64,000 nt of DNA from Alteribacter lacisalsi (GCF_003226345.1 NZ_PDOF01000001.1:2199202-2263201); one strand, 5' to 3'. Positions 17,032-25,943 are shown, counted from the stretch's first letter. The notes: generated by a model not told the origin, from the letters alone. Translations and numbers: made by a program.

Positions 17032-18342
17032 TCACTCCTCTTCTGTGAGACTGATTTCCGTAACAGCTGATGCAAACGCGAGAAAGCCGATTTTAAGCAC
17101 GGCTTCATCAAAGTCAAAAGACGGGTGGTGATGGCCAGCCGGCAGCGGCGTTCCGAAAATCATGTACGACGCCAGCCCGCCCTTTTTCTGCACCCGGTTG
17201 ATCATATGTGTTACATCCTCCGACGCCCCGAGGGAAACCGAATCGAGAACTTGAGTAACCTGGTCTGTACGTGAGGCTGCTTTCGTGATCAGCTGCTTGA
17301 GCTCCTGATCGCACGCAGCGACGGTTCCAGTCCCGCAGACAGAGAAATCAGCCGTTACGCCATACATGGCTGCAGCAGCTTCACTGATCCGCTTCGTTTC
17401 CTCAAGCACGTAGCGGTTCAGTTCTTCTGTTTCCCCTCTTGTTTCCCCGGTTAAATAGGCCTGTTCCGGTATAATATTGCGGCCGGACCCCGCTTTAAGG
17501 GTGCCAACGTTCAGACGTGTGGCACCACCTGAGTGCGGTGCGATGCTGTGGAGGTTCTGCACGCACGCGGCGGCTGCTAGCAGAGCATTTTTCCCTTCTT
17601 CAGGCCGCTTGCCCGCATGAGCAGCGGTCCCTGTGAAAGCCAAATCAAACTTAGACGTAGCAAGAAACTGGTCTGATCCTGCACTGATCGTGCCAACCGG
17701 CAGATCCTCGATTCCAATATGGCCGCCAAGAAAATAATCAGCGTGGTCAAGCCAGCCTTTTTCCACCATTGCTTTCGCTCCGCGGCTGCCTTCCTCGGCC
17801 GGCTGGAACAGAAGTACAAAAGTGCCTCTCAACTGATGCTGGTGATCGTGGAGAAAATGGGCAACCGCAAGGCCGATTGCCGTATGCCCGTCATGGGCAC
17901 ATGCATGCATCCTTCCTTCCTCAGCCGAGCGAAAGCCTTGATCCTCTGGTAAATGACCAGGCACAGACGCTTCATTTACCGGCAGAGCATCAATATCAAA
18001 ACGCATAGCCGTTTCAGGGCCGGGTTTCCCCGTGTCCATTGTGGCCACAACGCCTGTCCTCCCCCGGCTGATCTGTTTGAGAAGTGTTTCCGGAACTCCG
18101 GCAGCACGGGCTTTTTCTTCGGCCTTCCTTAGCTCTGCTTCAGCCGGAACCCCCATACGGGCTTCATTTACAAGACAGTCGTCCCCGATATAAAGGGTAA
18201 AAGAAAGACGGCTGAGTTCTTCGTAAATGCGCCACGTGGTCCGGTATTCCGTCCATCCGGTTTCAGGTTCACGATGAAACTGACGGCGCCACCCTTTCAA
18301 GAGCGGTTCCAGGCGGTCTGCGTACTCATCCAGATGAATCAT
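17032..18342 (-). CDS. abgA: AbgA-like M20 aminobenzoyl-glutamate hydrolase subunit
   Basis: A 436-residue M20 amidohydrolase, the same length as E. coli AbgA and similar in many blocks: WRRQFHREPETGWTEYRT, VVATMDTGKPGPETAMRFD, MHACAHDGHTAIGLAVAH, QPAEEGSRGAKAMVEKGW, FTGTAAHAGKRPEEGKNALL and the end FGTPLPAGHHHPSFDFDE. In E. coli AbgA pairs with AbgB to release p-aminobenzoate and glutamate from p-aminobenzoyl-glutamate, imported by AbgT. Here the ATG overlaps the upstream M20 stop (ATGA), implying coupled translation. That partner would be the functional equivalent of AbgB. One change from the usual motif is CAHDGH where many M20 enzymes have CGHDGH. Confidence 0.85.
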   Translation of the reverse strand: MIHLDEYADRLEPLLKGWRRQFHREPETGWTEYRTTWRIYEELSRLSFTLYIGDDCLVNEARMGVPAEAELRKAEEKARAAGVPETLLKQISRGRTGVVATMDTGKPGPETAMRFDIDALPVNEASVPGHLPEDQGFRSAEEGRMHACAHDGHTAIGLAVAHFLHDHQHQLRGTFVLLFQPAEEGSRGAKAMVEKGWLDHADYFLGGHIGIEDLPVGTISAGSDQFLATSKFDLAFTGTAAHAGKRPEEGKNALLAAAACVQNLHSIAPHSGGATRLNVGTLKAGSGRNIIPEQAYLTGETRGETEELNRYVLEETKRISEAAAAMYGVTADFSVCGTGTVAACDQELKQLITKAASRTDQVTQVLDSVSLGASEDVTHMINRVQKKGGLASYMIFGTPLPAGHHHPSFDFDEAVLKIGFLAFASAVTEISLTEEE

Positions 18343-19544
18343 TCCCCATTCTCTCCATTCAGCCGCTCAAGAGCATTGATCGCCAGCTGGGCCATCGCTT
18401 CTGTTCCGAGCACGAGGGACTCTTCGTTAATATCAAACTGGGAATCGTGAAGCGGCTTCTGCGTTTCACGCTCAGGAATGGCCGTACCAAGCCAAAAGTA
18501 AAAACCCGGATATTCAAGGAGAAAACGGCCGAAATCCTCTCCACCGAGACTCGGATTTACATGGGGCACTGCATCTTCACCGAGGAGGTCGTGTGCTGTT
18601 CTGGTGACCGTATCCACCCATTCGGGGGAATTGACAGTGGCCGGGTACCCGTCTTTGTAGTCAAGGGAAAACGTCACTTCGCTTGCGTCTGCAAGTCCTG
18701 CCAGTGCTGTTTTCATTCTGTGCTTGACCTTTTTCTTTACCTCGTCCTTGTTTGTTCTGACCGTGCCTTCGATCGTAACGCTGCTCGCAATAACGTTATA
18801 GCGGTCCCCGCCTTTGATCTCTCCAAAGGTGATGACGGCTGATTCCATCGGATCCACATTACGGCTCACAACAGTCTGCAGATGGGTAATCACCTGGGCA
18901 GCGATCACAATCGCATCCTTTCCCTGATGGGGCATACTCGCATGCCCGCCAGCCCCTTCAATCGTCAGGGTGAAGCGGTCGGAATTGCCCATCACCGGAC
19001 CATTAACGATGCCGAGCTGGCCGACCGGAAGATCAGGCCACATATGCTGGGCGAATATCGCATCCGGCTTATGTTTATCAAATACCCCGTCTTTCATCAT
19101 ATTGGCAGCACCGCCAACGGGCGCCAGTTCCTCTGCAGGCTGAAATACGAGCAGAACCTTTCCCGCGATCTCCTCTTTCATCTCGTTCAGCAGTTTTCCG
19201 GTGCCCATCAGCATAGCTGTATGGGCATCATGGCCGCAGGCGTGCATTTTCCCGTCTGTTTTCGACTTGTATTCCACCTCGTTTTTCTCAAGAATCGGAA
19301 GCGCATCAATATCGGCCCTGAGGGCTACCGTCCGCCCCGGTTTTCCTCCTTCGATGATTCCGAGAATACCGTGAGTGGCAAAACCGGTTTCAAATGGAAT
19401 CCCCTCTTCCTTCAAAAACTGCTGAATCGTCCGGGACGTTCTTTCCTCTTCCTGGCTCAGTTCAGGATTTTCATGAAAATGTCGGCGGTAACTTACGAGC
19501 ATGTTTTCAAGCTTCTTTGCTTTTCCTTTTACGTTCAGTGTCAT
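18339..19544 (-). CDS. M20 amidohydrolase (IAA-amino acid/hippurate hydrolase type)
   Basis: A 401-residue metallohydrolase of the M20D group that removes acyl groups from amino acids or aromatic amides. Motifs: RRHFHENPELSQEE at the N-terminus, VALRADIDALPILE, MHACGHDAHTAMLMGTG with the metal Cys and His residues, QPAEELAPVGGAANM, and GGEDFGRFL near the C-terminus. The ATG at 19542-19544 lies nine bases after AGGAG; a GTG 24 bases upstream is less likely. It lies downstream of abgT and its stop overlaps the start of abgA, so the pair may form one heteromeric hydrolase. Confidence 0.9.
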   Translation of the reverse strand: MTLNVKGKAKKLENMLVSYRRHFHENPELSQEEERTSRTIQQFLKEEGIPFETGFATHGILGIIEGGKPGRTVALRADIDALPILEKNEVEYKSKTDGKMHACGHDAHTAMLMGTGKLLNEMKEEIAGKVLLVFQPAEELAPVGGAANMMKDGVFDKHKPDAIFAQHMWPDLPVGQLGIVNGPVMGNSDRFTLTIEGAGGHASMPHQGKDAIVIAAQVITHLQTVVSRNVDPMESAVITFGEIKGGDRYNVIASSVTIEGTVRTNKDEVKKKVKHRMKTALAGLADASEVTFSLDYKDGYPATVNSPEWVDTVTRTAHDLLGEDAVPHVNPSLGGEDFGRFLLEYPGFYFWLGTAIPERETQKPLHDSQFDINEESLVLGTEAMAQLAINALERLNGENGE

Positions 19545-19622
19545 AGCATGACGCTCCTTTATTCTCACTTATTTTTCCTGAATGGTGAAAGTTCTTTTAC
19601 TCACAGCCGATCCTGTAAACAG

Positions 19623-19656
19623 GAAAAAGAGAAGTTGTGCATTACAACTCCCTTTT
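19623..19656 (-). terminator. Terminator-like hairpin between abgT and the M20 gene
   Basis: Leftward stem AAGGGAGTTGT-ACAACTTCTCTT followed by a T-rich tract. It lies just after the abgT stop, so abgT may be partly uncoupled from the hydrolase genes, with read-through giving the longer transcript. Confidence 0.7.
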
Positions 19657-19673
19657 CCCGTTTCGTGTAAAAT

Positions 19674-21218
19674 TTATAGGTTCATTCCTACACCAGGTCC
19701 AATCGGCAGCCCGATCATTGTCCAGACGACGAGAATCAGAATCCACACTGTAAGGAAAATCAGACTGTACGGAAGCATAATCGCAAACAGCGTTCCGAAC
19801 CCTGCGCTTTTATCGTAGCGTTTCATAAAGGCAAGCACCATCGGCACATACGGGTTCAGCGGTGTAATGATATTTGTCGATGAATCGGCAATCCGGTAAG
19901 CGAGCTGCACAAAGGCCGGATCGTACTGAAGGGCCATAAACATCGGGATAAAGATCGGCGCCATCAGCACCCACTGTGCCGATCCGCTGAAAATAAACAT
20001 GTTCAGCAGCGCAGCGAGAAGGATAAAGGCAACAATAACCGGCAGTCCGGTAAAGTTGATGTTTGTAAGGGTCTCAGCTCCGCTGACAGCAATGAACGCC
20101 CCCAGGTTTGTCCATTCAAAGTACGCAATAAACTGTGATGCGGCAAAGATGAGTACGATGTAGCCGGACATGTCTTTCATTGCGTCGGCCATGTACTCTG
20201 GAATGTCCCGCGTCCGCTCGATTGCTTTTACCGTCAGACCGTAAGAAATGGCGACAACAATAAAGAAAAACAATATGATCGGTACGATGTTTTCAAGGAA
20301 AGGAGACGGAACAATCTCCCCATCTTCGCCACGCAGAATTGCATTACCGGGAACAATAAGCAGACTCACAAGAGCCAGGTACACAAGTCCTGCAATGCCG
20401 GCGTTACGAAGACCGCGGTTCTTCTCAGGTGTAATCTCCTCAAGCTTCTGATCCTTTACGTCGGCTTCCCCGAGTGACGGATCGTATTTTCCAAGGCGCG
20501 GTTCAATTATTTTTTCCGTAATCCATGTTCCGATAAACATGAGCATTAGAACGGAAAACAGCATAAAGTACCAGTTATCAACCGGGGTAACGAATGCTTC
20601 CGAACTGACATTGCTCGCAACCTCTGTAGAGATCCCGGCAAGTAGGGCATCCGTGCCGGTAATGATGACGTTAGCCGTAAATCCGGCACCTACACCTGCA
20701 AAACCGGCCGCAATCCCGGCAAGAGGGTGACGGCCAAGAGCGTAGAAGACCATCGCCGCAAGTGGCGGCACAATAACAAACGCAGCGTCTGAAGCGAGGT
20801 TACCGATAATACCTGTCGCAATGACGGCATATGTGACAAGACTTTTCGGTGCATTGAGAATCGTCTTTTTCATAAACGTTTCAATCAGACCGACTTTCTG
20901 TGCCAGCCCGATCCCGAACATCATCACAAGGACAAGTCCAAGAGGGGCAAAACCGGTAAAATTATCGAGCATTGAAGAAATGATGTACTCGATTCCTTCA
21001 GCGGATACCATGCTCTGGATCTGTTCCATTTCTCCAGTTTCCGGATGCTCAAAGCTCACATTGAAAAAACTGATAATCCATGAAATTCCGATAATACCAA
21101 GCGCCAGATAGACAAAAAGCATGAATGGATGGGGCAGTTTATTCCCGGCTCTCTCTACAAAATCAAGAAACCTGGAGAAAATGCCTGTTTTTTCGTTCGT
21201 GTTGTTTTCTGCAGCCAA
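19674..21218 (-). CDS. abgT: AbgT family transporter
   Basis: A 514-residue inner membrane protein with many hydrophobic helices, family of E. coli AbgT (p-aminobenzoyl-glutamate importer) and the MtrF-type exporters. Characteristic blocks: FLDFVERAGNKLPHPFMLF, GNLASDAAFVIVPPLAAM, GAGFTANVIITGTDALLAG and SSTNIITPLNPYVPMVL. The likely start is the TTG at 21216-21218, eight bases after GGAG; the open frame reaches 21257 with another TTG. It leads a leftward cluster of hydrolases, which argues for uptake of an aminobenzoyl-glutamate-like substrate for hydrolysis rather than export. Confidence 0.92.
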   Translation of the reverse strand: MAAENNTNEKTGIFSRFLDFVERAGNKLPHPFMLFVYLALGIIGISWIISFFNVSFEHPETGEMEQIQSMVSAEGIEYIISSMLDNFTGFAPLGLVLVMMFGIGLAQKVGLIETFMKKTILNAPKSLVTYAVIATGIIGNLASDAAFVIVPPLAAMVFYALGRHPLAGIAAGFAGVGAGFTANVIITGTDALLAGISTEVASNVSSEAFVTPVDNWYFMLFSVLMLMFIGTWITEKIIEPRLGKYDPSLGEADVKDQKLEEITPEKNRGLRNAGIAGLVYLALVSLLIVPGNAILRGEDGEIVPSPFLENIVPIILFFFIVVAISYGLTVKAIERTRDIPEYMADAMKDMSGYIVLIFAASQFIAYFEWTNLGAFIAVSGAETLTNINFTGLPVIVAFILLAALLNMFIFSGSAQWVLMAPIFIPMFMALQYDPAFVQLAYRIADSSTNIITPLNPYVPMVLAFMKRYDKSAGFGTLFAIMLPYSLIFLTVWILILVVWTMIGLPIGPGVGMNL

Positions 21219-21497
21219 CAGCCTCACTCCTTTTTCAATATTGTTGTTTTCGGACAATGTCTTTAATCATTCCGTTATTAAGTAATTTATCATCTAATGA
21301 TTGGTATGTAAACATTAAATTTTAATAATAGACTTATTTTTCTGACTACTTTAAGTCCCCATACCCTGTCGCAGAAAGATTTGAACGTAAAATCAAACCT
21401 GTTTTTTGAAGTGTTTTTGAATGAGGCTCGTTGGTGTGGAGAAAAGTGAATCTTGGGAAAATGCAGAAGCTGGTCAGGAGGTGTGTTTACAGACGAA

Positions 21498-21550
21498 GAT
21501 CCGAACAGTGGCCAAGCGGCGAAAGTGAAACGCCGTTTTTTGTTCGGATC
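21498..21550. repeat. Nested inverted repeat with inner terminator-like hairpin
   Basis: Outer perfect 10-bp arms GATCCGAACA (21498-21507) and TGTTCGGATC (21541-21550) enclose a CGGCG-CGCCG stem followed by GTTTTT. No gene reads into it on the plus strand. Apart from this and the 20-bp array, the 565-bp space between abgT and nrdB shows nothing I can name. Confidence 0.6.
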
Positions 21551-21600
21551 ATCATCTTAATATTTTTGTGGTCCCAATCTCCGATTTTCATCAAGCGAGG

Positions 21601-21720
21601 TGAATTTATAAGCGAAAATCCTGGTTTATGAGCGGAGAATTGAATTTATAAGCTAAAACTTGAATTTATAAGCGAAAACCTGATTTTATAAGCAAATTCT
21701 CTATTTTATAAGCGAAATCA
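21601..21720. repeat. Six-unit 20-bp tandem array
   Basis: Six exact-length 20-bp units of the form TGAATTTATAAGCGAAAACC, each with the TTTATAAGC core (one TTTATGAGC), directly downstream of nrdB. Non-coding. Confidence 0.9.
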
Positions 21721-21744
21721 AATTTAAGCCCCATTTATCTAAAT

Positions 21745-21784
21745 CAAAAATCCTTGGGAACCAGGCTTCGCCAGATCTGGTCCC
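21745..21784 (-). terminator. Terminator of the nrd operon
   Basis: Leftward GGGACCAG...CTGGTTCCC stem (one bulge) overlapping the nrdB stop, then an AT-rich tract with TTTTT. Confidence 0.65.
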
Positions 21785-22833
21785 TAAAGATCATCAAACC
21801 CGTTGTCTGCACCGACCTTGGTGTACTGGCGTGACTTCTGTTCAAAGAAATCAGTTTTGCCCGAATTAACATCTTCATAGATTTTAATCCAGCGCATCGG
21901 GTTTTTCCGGTGCCCTTCAAACGGCCTTTCCACACCGAGCTCGTTCACCCGCTTATTTGCCATGAACCGGATGTACTGTTCGAGATCATCCAGATTGATT
22001 CCCTCCACCGGTGTGCGGAACAGGTACCTGGCCCAGCCGATTTCAAGGTCGGCTGCTTTTTTAAACGTGTCCTGTACAAACCGGTGGTTTCTATCTGTGT
22101 TCAGCTCCGGGTATTCCGTGAGCAGTTCCTTAAAGATCCTGGCGAACAGATGCACATGGAGCTGCTCGTCCCTGTTAATGTAGTTGATCATCGTGGATGT
22201 GGAGACCATTTTCCCGTTTCTGGCCAGGTTATAGAAAAAGCTAAAGCCTGAGTAGAAATTCAGTCCTTCGAGAACCACATCATACACAATCGATTCCAGA
22301 AAAGTCTGTGGCGACGGATCCTGGATGAAGGCTTCATAGCCCTGTGCGATAAAATCGTTCCGCTCCCTCAGCACCTCATCATGCTTCCAGTATTCGAATA
22401 TCTCGTCCTGTGTCTTTTTATCAGTAACGCTTGAGAGGACGTACGAATAGCTCTGGTTGTGCACCACTTCCTGAAAGGACAGCACCGTCATTAAGGCAGA
22501 CAGGCTTGAATCGGTCAGGTAGCCGGCCACATGCTGGGAGTAGTCGGTCTGGATACTGTCAAGAAACGCCAGCAGGCCGATGATTTTATTGAACGCTTCT
22601 TTTTCATGAGGCGGCAGGGCCTCATACTGCCTGATGTCGGAGCTCATATTGATTTCAAACGGCGTCCAGAAATTGGCCAGCATATTTTTGTACATCGGAT
22701 AAGCCCAGGAAAAGCGGGTGTCGTCCCAGTTCAGTACGTTGGAGCTTTCACCGTTTATGAGTCCGGTCGATGCGTTCGGCGCAGCCGGATCGTATAGTTT
22801 TCGTTTTTTCATAGAAGGGGATTGTTCGTTCAT
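21784..22833 (-). CDS. nrdB: Ribonucleoside-diphosphate reductase beta subunit (class I)
   Basis: A 349-residue radical-generating subunit of aerobic ribonucleotide reductase. Metal and radical residues are visible: Asp92 in AFLDSIQTDYS, then QEVVHNQSYSYVL with Glu122, His125 and the radical Tyr129 in the E-x2-H-x3-Y spacing, and NRDEQLHVHLFARIF for the second Glu/His pair. The true start is the ATG at 22831-22833, eight bases after AGGAG; the longer open frame only reads through the upstream repeat. It is downstream of nrdA, separated by about 245 bp containing an intergenic repeat, and presumably under the same riboswitch. Confidence 0.95.
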   Translation of the reverse strand: MNEQSPSMKKRKLYDPAAPNASTGLINGESSNVLNWDDTRFSWAYPMYKNMLANFWTPFEINMSSDIRQYEALPPHEKEAFNKIIGLLAFLDSIQTDYSQHVAGYLTDSSLSALMTVLSFQEVVHNQSYSYVLSSVTDKKTQDEIFEYWKHDEVLRERNDFIAQGYEAFIQDPSPQTFLESIVYDVVLEGLNFYSGFSFFYNLARNGKMVSTSTMINYINRDEQLHVHLFARIFKELLTEYPELNTDRNHRFVQDTFKKAADLEIGWARYLFRTPVEGINLDDLEQYIRFMANKRVNELGVERPFEGHRKNPMRWIKIYEDVNSGKTDFFEQKSRQYTKVGADNGFDDL

Positions 22834-22914
22834 CTGTATCGCTCCTTTTTGTTGTGTCAAAAAGCCAGCCATTGTTCTCATGATTATCTGTTTCGAAAAG
22901 GTTGTTATACTATG

Positions 22915-23023
22915 ACGCTGCAGGCGGACCCTTTCCGCGGGCAACGCCTCAGCCTCCTCAGGAAAAACGCCCTGCGGGGTCTTCGCCTGTTGCTTTTCCC
23001 GCCGGAGTCGGCGCCTTTCGCTC
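22915..23023. repeat. GC-rich intergenic repeat, copy 3, between nrdA and nrdB
   Basis: ACGCTGCAGGCGGACCCTTT to GGAGTCGGCGCCTTTCGCTC, with the CGCCCTGCGGGGTCTTC core. It splits the nrd operon without an evident terminator. Confidence 0.85.
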
Positions 23024-23078
23024 ATAAATTATTCGGTCAATAGCAGCAATCATTAAGAACACTGCATTCCTAAGAAAT

Positions 23079-25253
23079 TCAGCTTGAACAGCTCTCGCAT
23101 TCGTCAAATTCACCAGAGGTCGACCGGACGTAATAGGTGGTTTTCAGGCCTTCCTTCCAGGCAGCCAGGTGAAGACCGAGCAGCTCTTTCGCCTGGATCG
23201 TGTTTTTCACATACAGGTTAAAAGAGATACCCTGATCGACCCAGCGCTGGCGGGCTCCGTTCTGTCTGATGCTCCAGTGCTGGTCTATGTCGTGGGCACG
23301 CTTGTAGAACCAGGTGGTTTCGCTGTTGAGATCCGGTGCCGTTACAGGAATCCGGTAGTTTTTCTTTTCCTCGGCATACTCCTTCCGGTAAATTGGGTCA
23401 ATCGACGCGGTCGTCCCTGCCAAAATTGCAGTAGACGAGTTTGGCGCCACCGCCATCAAATACCCATTACGGAGACCGTTTCTTTTTACAAGGTCCGCCG
23501 TTTCAGCCCAGGCTCCGCCTTCATAGCCCCGTTTCGAAAAGTACGTACCGTCCTGCCATTCCGAACCTTCAAAAGCAGGATAGGTTCCTTTTTCCGCTGC
23601 GAGAGCCGCGCTAGCTCTGATCGTCAGTCCGGCGATTTTTTCGTAAAGCTCATAGGCAAAACTGACAGCCTCCTCGCTTTCCCAGCGAATCCCTTTCTTT
23701 GCGAGCAGGTGGTGCCACCCGTATGTGCCGAGGCCGATTCCCCGATAGGTTTGATTGGTGATCTGGGCCTGGGGCACCTCGAGACTGTTTATGTCGATCA
23801 CGTTATCCAGCATTCTCACCTGGATCGGGACGAGCCGCTCAAGCACGTCAGCCGGCACCGCCTTTGCCAGGTTCACCGAGCTCAGGTTACAGACCACATA
23901 ATCACCGGCCTGTTTTTCGATGATAATCGTGCCACCGTCCCCTGTTTCCTTTTTCACCGTTGTCGGGCTCATGTTCTGCATAATTTCCGTACACAGGTTG
24001 GAGCCGTAAATCATGCCCCGGTGACTGTTCGGGTTTTTCCGGTTCGCTTCATCTCTGTAAAACATATACGGTGTGCCGGTTTCAAGCTGTGCGATCATGA
24101 CCCGCTTCATGAGGTCAATCGCTGGCACCGTTTCCCGGCTCAGCACCGGCTCGTTTACACACGCTTCGTACTTCTCGCGGAAGCTGCCGGCACCTTTTTC
24201 CTCGTCATAAAAGTCCTCCAGAGAGAAGCCCATCCGCTGCCTTACTTCGTGGGGATCAAACAGGTGCCACTCGCCTCTCTCGTCCACCTTTTCCATAAAC
24301 AGATCCGGAAGAGAGATCCCGGTAAAAAGATCATGTGTACGCTGCCGCTCGTCCCCGTTGTTCAGTTTCGCATCAAGAAACGCGAAAATATCCTTGTGCC
24401 AAACATCAAGATAAACCGCGATCGCACCCTGCCGCTGTCCTAGCTGATCCACGCTTACCGCTGTGTTGTTCAGCTGCTTCATCCACGGCAGTACACCGGA
24501 GGAATTTCCTTTGAAGCCTTTAATCGACGAGCCGCGGGCCCGGATTTTCCCGAGGTAGATGCCGATGCCCCCCCCGTTTTTACTCAGCGTCGCAGCATCG
24601 GTCACGGAATCAAAAATTCCTCTCAGACTATCGTCCATCGTATCGATAAAACAGCTTGAGAGCTGGCCGTGGGTTTTGCCGGCGTTGGCAAGCGTCGGAG
24701 TGGCAACCGTCATATACAGGTTCGCCATCGCCCAGTACGCTTCTTTTACATAGTGGAGACGTCCATTCCTGTCCTCATCCTGCATCAACGTCATAGCGGT
24801 AATCATAAACCGTTCCTGAGGCAGTTCCACCTGCTCGTTCTGGTGGTTTTTCGCCAGATACCGGTCAATGAAGGTGTGGAGCCCTAGAAAGGTAAACTGG
24901 CGATCATAGTCAGGATCAAGCACTTTTGCAAGCTCCTGCATTTCCCCCATCAAGTACTTTTCAGTAAGCACCGGATCGTAAATGCCTTCCCCGGTCAGGT
25001 GTGTGACTGTTTCGGCAAAAGTGGCATAAATGTCTTCCACTTCGCAGAAACGATGCGCTGCGATTTTTTTATAGTAGTCTTTCAGGCGATAATGGGCAGC
25101 TACGTAGGTCCAGTCAGGCTCCTCACTGCTCAGGCGGTCGAGGGCCATCTGCTGCAGCTGCCCCGCTGTGTATGTACCTTCCTCCTCCGGCCATCCGGAC
25201 CAGTTCAATTCCGTATACGTTTCCTGAATCGTCTGCTCTTTTACTTTTTCCAT
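23079..25253 (-). CDS. nrdA: Ribonucleoside-diphosphate reductase alpha subunit (class I)
   Basis: A 724-residue catalytic subunit that reduces ribonucleotides to deoxyribonucleotides. Active-site features: GQLSSCFIDTMDDS with the first redox Cys, the GSNLCTEIMQNMSP block with the thiyl Cys and catalytic Glu, the VVCNLSSVNLAKA block with the second redox Cys, VAPNSSTAILAGTTASIDP, and the C-terminal ECESC pair that is re-reduced by thioredoxin. There is no obvious N-terminal ATP cone. The ATG follows AGGAGGG by seven bases. The leader carries a cobalamin riboswitch and terminator, implying that this B12-independent enzyme is shut down when B12 is plentiful. Confidence 0.95.
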   Translation of the reverse strand: MEKVKEQTIQETYTELNWSGWPEEEGTYTAGQLQQMALDRLSSEEPDWTYVAAHYRLKDYYKKIAAHRFCEVEDIYATFAETVTHLTGEGIYDPVLTEKYLMGEMQELAKVLDPDYDRQFTFLGLHTFIDRYLAKNHQNEQVELPQERFMITAMTLMQDEDRNGRLHYVKEAYWAMANLYMTVATPTLANAGKTHGQLSSCFIDTMDDSLRGIFDSVTDAATLSKNGGGIGIYLGKIRARGSSIKGFKGNSSGVLPWMKQLNNTAVSVDQLGQRQGAIAVYLDVWHKDIFAFLDAKLNNGDERQRTHDLFTGISLPDLFMEKVDERGEWHLFDPHEVRQRMGFSLEDFYDEEKGAGSFREKYEACVNEPVLSRETVPAIDLMKRVMIAQLETGTPYMFYRDEANRKNPNSHRGMIYGSNLCTEIMQNMSPTTVKKETGDGGTIIIEKQAGDYVVCNLSSVNLAKAVPADVLERLVPIQVRMLDNVIDINSLEVPQAQITNQTYRGIGLGTYGWHHLLAKKGIRWESEEAVSFAYELYEKIAGLTIRASAALAAEKGTYPAFEGSEWQDGTYFSKRGYEGGAWAETADLVKRNGLRNGYLMAVAPNSSTAILAGTTASIDPIYRKEYAEEKKNYRIPVTAPDLNSETTWFYKRAHDIDQHWSIRQNGARQRWVDQGISFNLYVKNTIQAKELLGLHLAAWKEGLKTTYYVRSTSGEFDECESCSS

Positions 25254-25299
25254 TACAGATCCCTCCTGTTTTTTCCATCGCTAGTTTCATAAGAAATTC

Positions 25300-25460
25300 C
25301 GCTGCAGTCGGACGCTTTCCACCTGCATCATTTCAGCCTCCTCGGGAGAGTTCCTGCTTCTTCCTCTGCCAGCATGCCCTTCGAAGCGATCTGTGTTGAA
25401 GCAACTCGAAGCGTTTTCGAGAAGCAAACGCTCGTCGCTGAAGTCGCCGCCTTCCGCTCC
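25300..25460. repeat. GC-rich intergenic repeat, copy 4, in the nrdA leader
   Basis: CGCTGCAGTCGGACGCTTTC to GTCGCCGCCTTCCGCTCC. It has the long internal arm with CTTCTTCCTCTGCCAGCA and shows the intact TTTTCGAGAAGCAAACG site that is interrupted by a MITE at 7086. It lies between the riboswitch terminator and nrdA. Confidence 0.85.
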
Positions 25461-25473
25461 ACTTTACACATTC

Positions 25474-25506
25474 AAAAAAGGCCCTTTCCGCGGGGGAAAG
25501 AGCCTT
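25474..25506 (-). terminator. Expression-platform terminator of the cobalamin riboswitch
   Basis: Leftward AAGGCTCTTTC-CCCGCG-GAAAGGGCCTT followed by TTTT, located about 170 bases after the aptamer and before nrdA. It fits a transcription-attenuation switch. Confidence 0.85.
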
Positions 25507-25671
25507 GTTCATATCAGCAGCAGGGATCTACAGCCGGCAGACAAACCGGTCCGGAGTATGTAAACAGAATGATTTTAAGCCGGATGGACAAACAAGCCCC
25601 GGCGGAAAAAAGCGAATGCAGTCTTACATACCTGCCGCTCCATGAACTCAATCCCCGAAGTCATGAAACTC

Positions 25672-25815
25672 TCGAAATACCGGCAGGTCTCCTGACTCAT
25701 GCGTCATCCTACTCTGAGCCTTCCCATACCATTACGGTACAGTGGTTTCTCATTTCGTCAGCATTCACAGTTGCGGGGACAGTTCCGGTTTTATCGTACC
25801 GGATTCCCTTTTAAG
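25672..25815 (-). promoter_or_regulatory. Cobalamin (B12) riboswitch
   Basis: On the minus strand the conserved aptamer elements occur in order: AAAGGGAATCCGGT, GAACTGTCCCCGCAACTGT, ACCACTG, ATGGGAAGG, GATGACGC and GTCAGGAGACCTGCC (the B12 box region at 25680-25700). The aptamer precedes a terminator and then nrdA-nrdB. In bacteria that also have B12-dependent class II reductase, such switches turn off the B12-independent reductase when adenosylcobalamin is abundant; I infer the same here. Confidence 0.95.
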
Positions 25816-25943
25816 TCTGCTTGACACCAGCATTTCAGCGTATCAATATATTGAATTTTCAAAACTAATAAACACTATATATTGTACTCTAACGCAGTTT
25901 ATCGTGAAATGCAAGAACAAACCATTGCATTTTTCACATCCGT

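Noticed and set aside
21431..21631. 66-codon plus-strand frame
   Set aside because: Runs through the nested inverted repeat into the 20-bp array and lacks a protein-like composition.
22834..23025. 64-codon extension of nrdB
   Set aside because: Reads through the intergenic repeat; the ATG at 22833 with AGGAG is the genuine start.
23169..24443. 424-codon open frame opposite nrdA
   Set aside because: Lies wholly antisense to the well-supported nrdA gene, has no ribosome site and no recognisable protein features; a codon-bias shadow.
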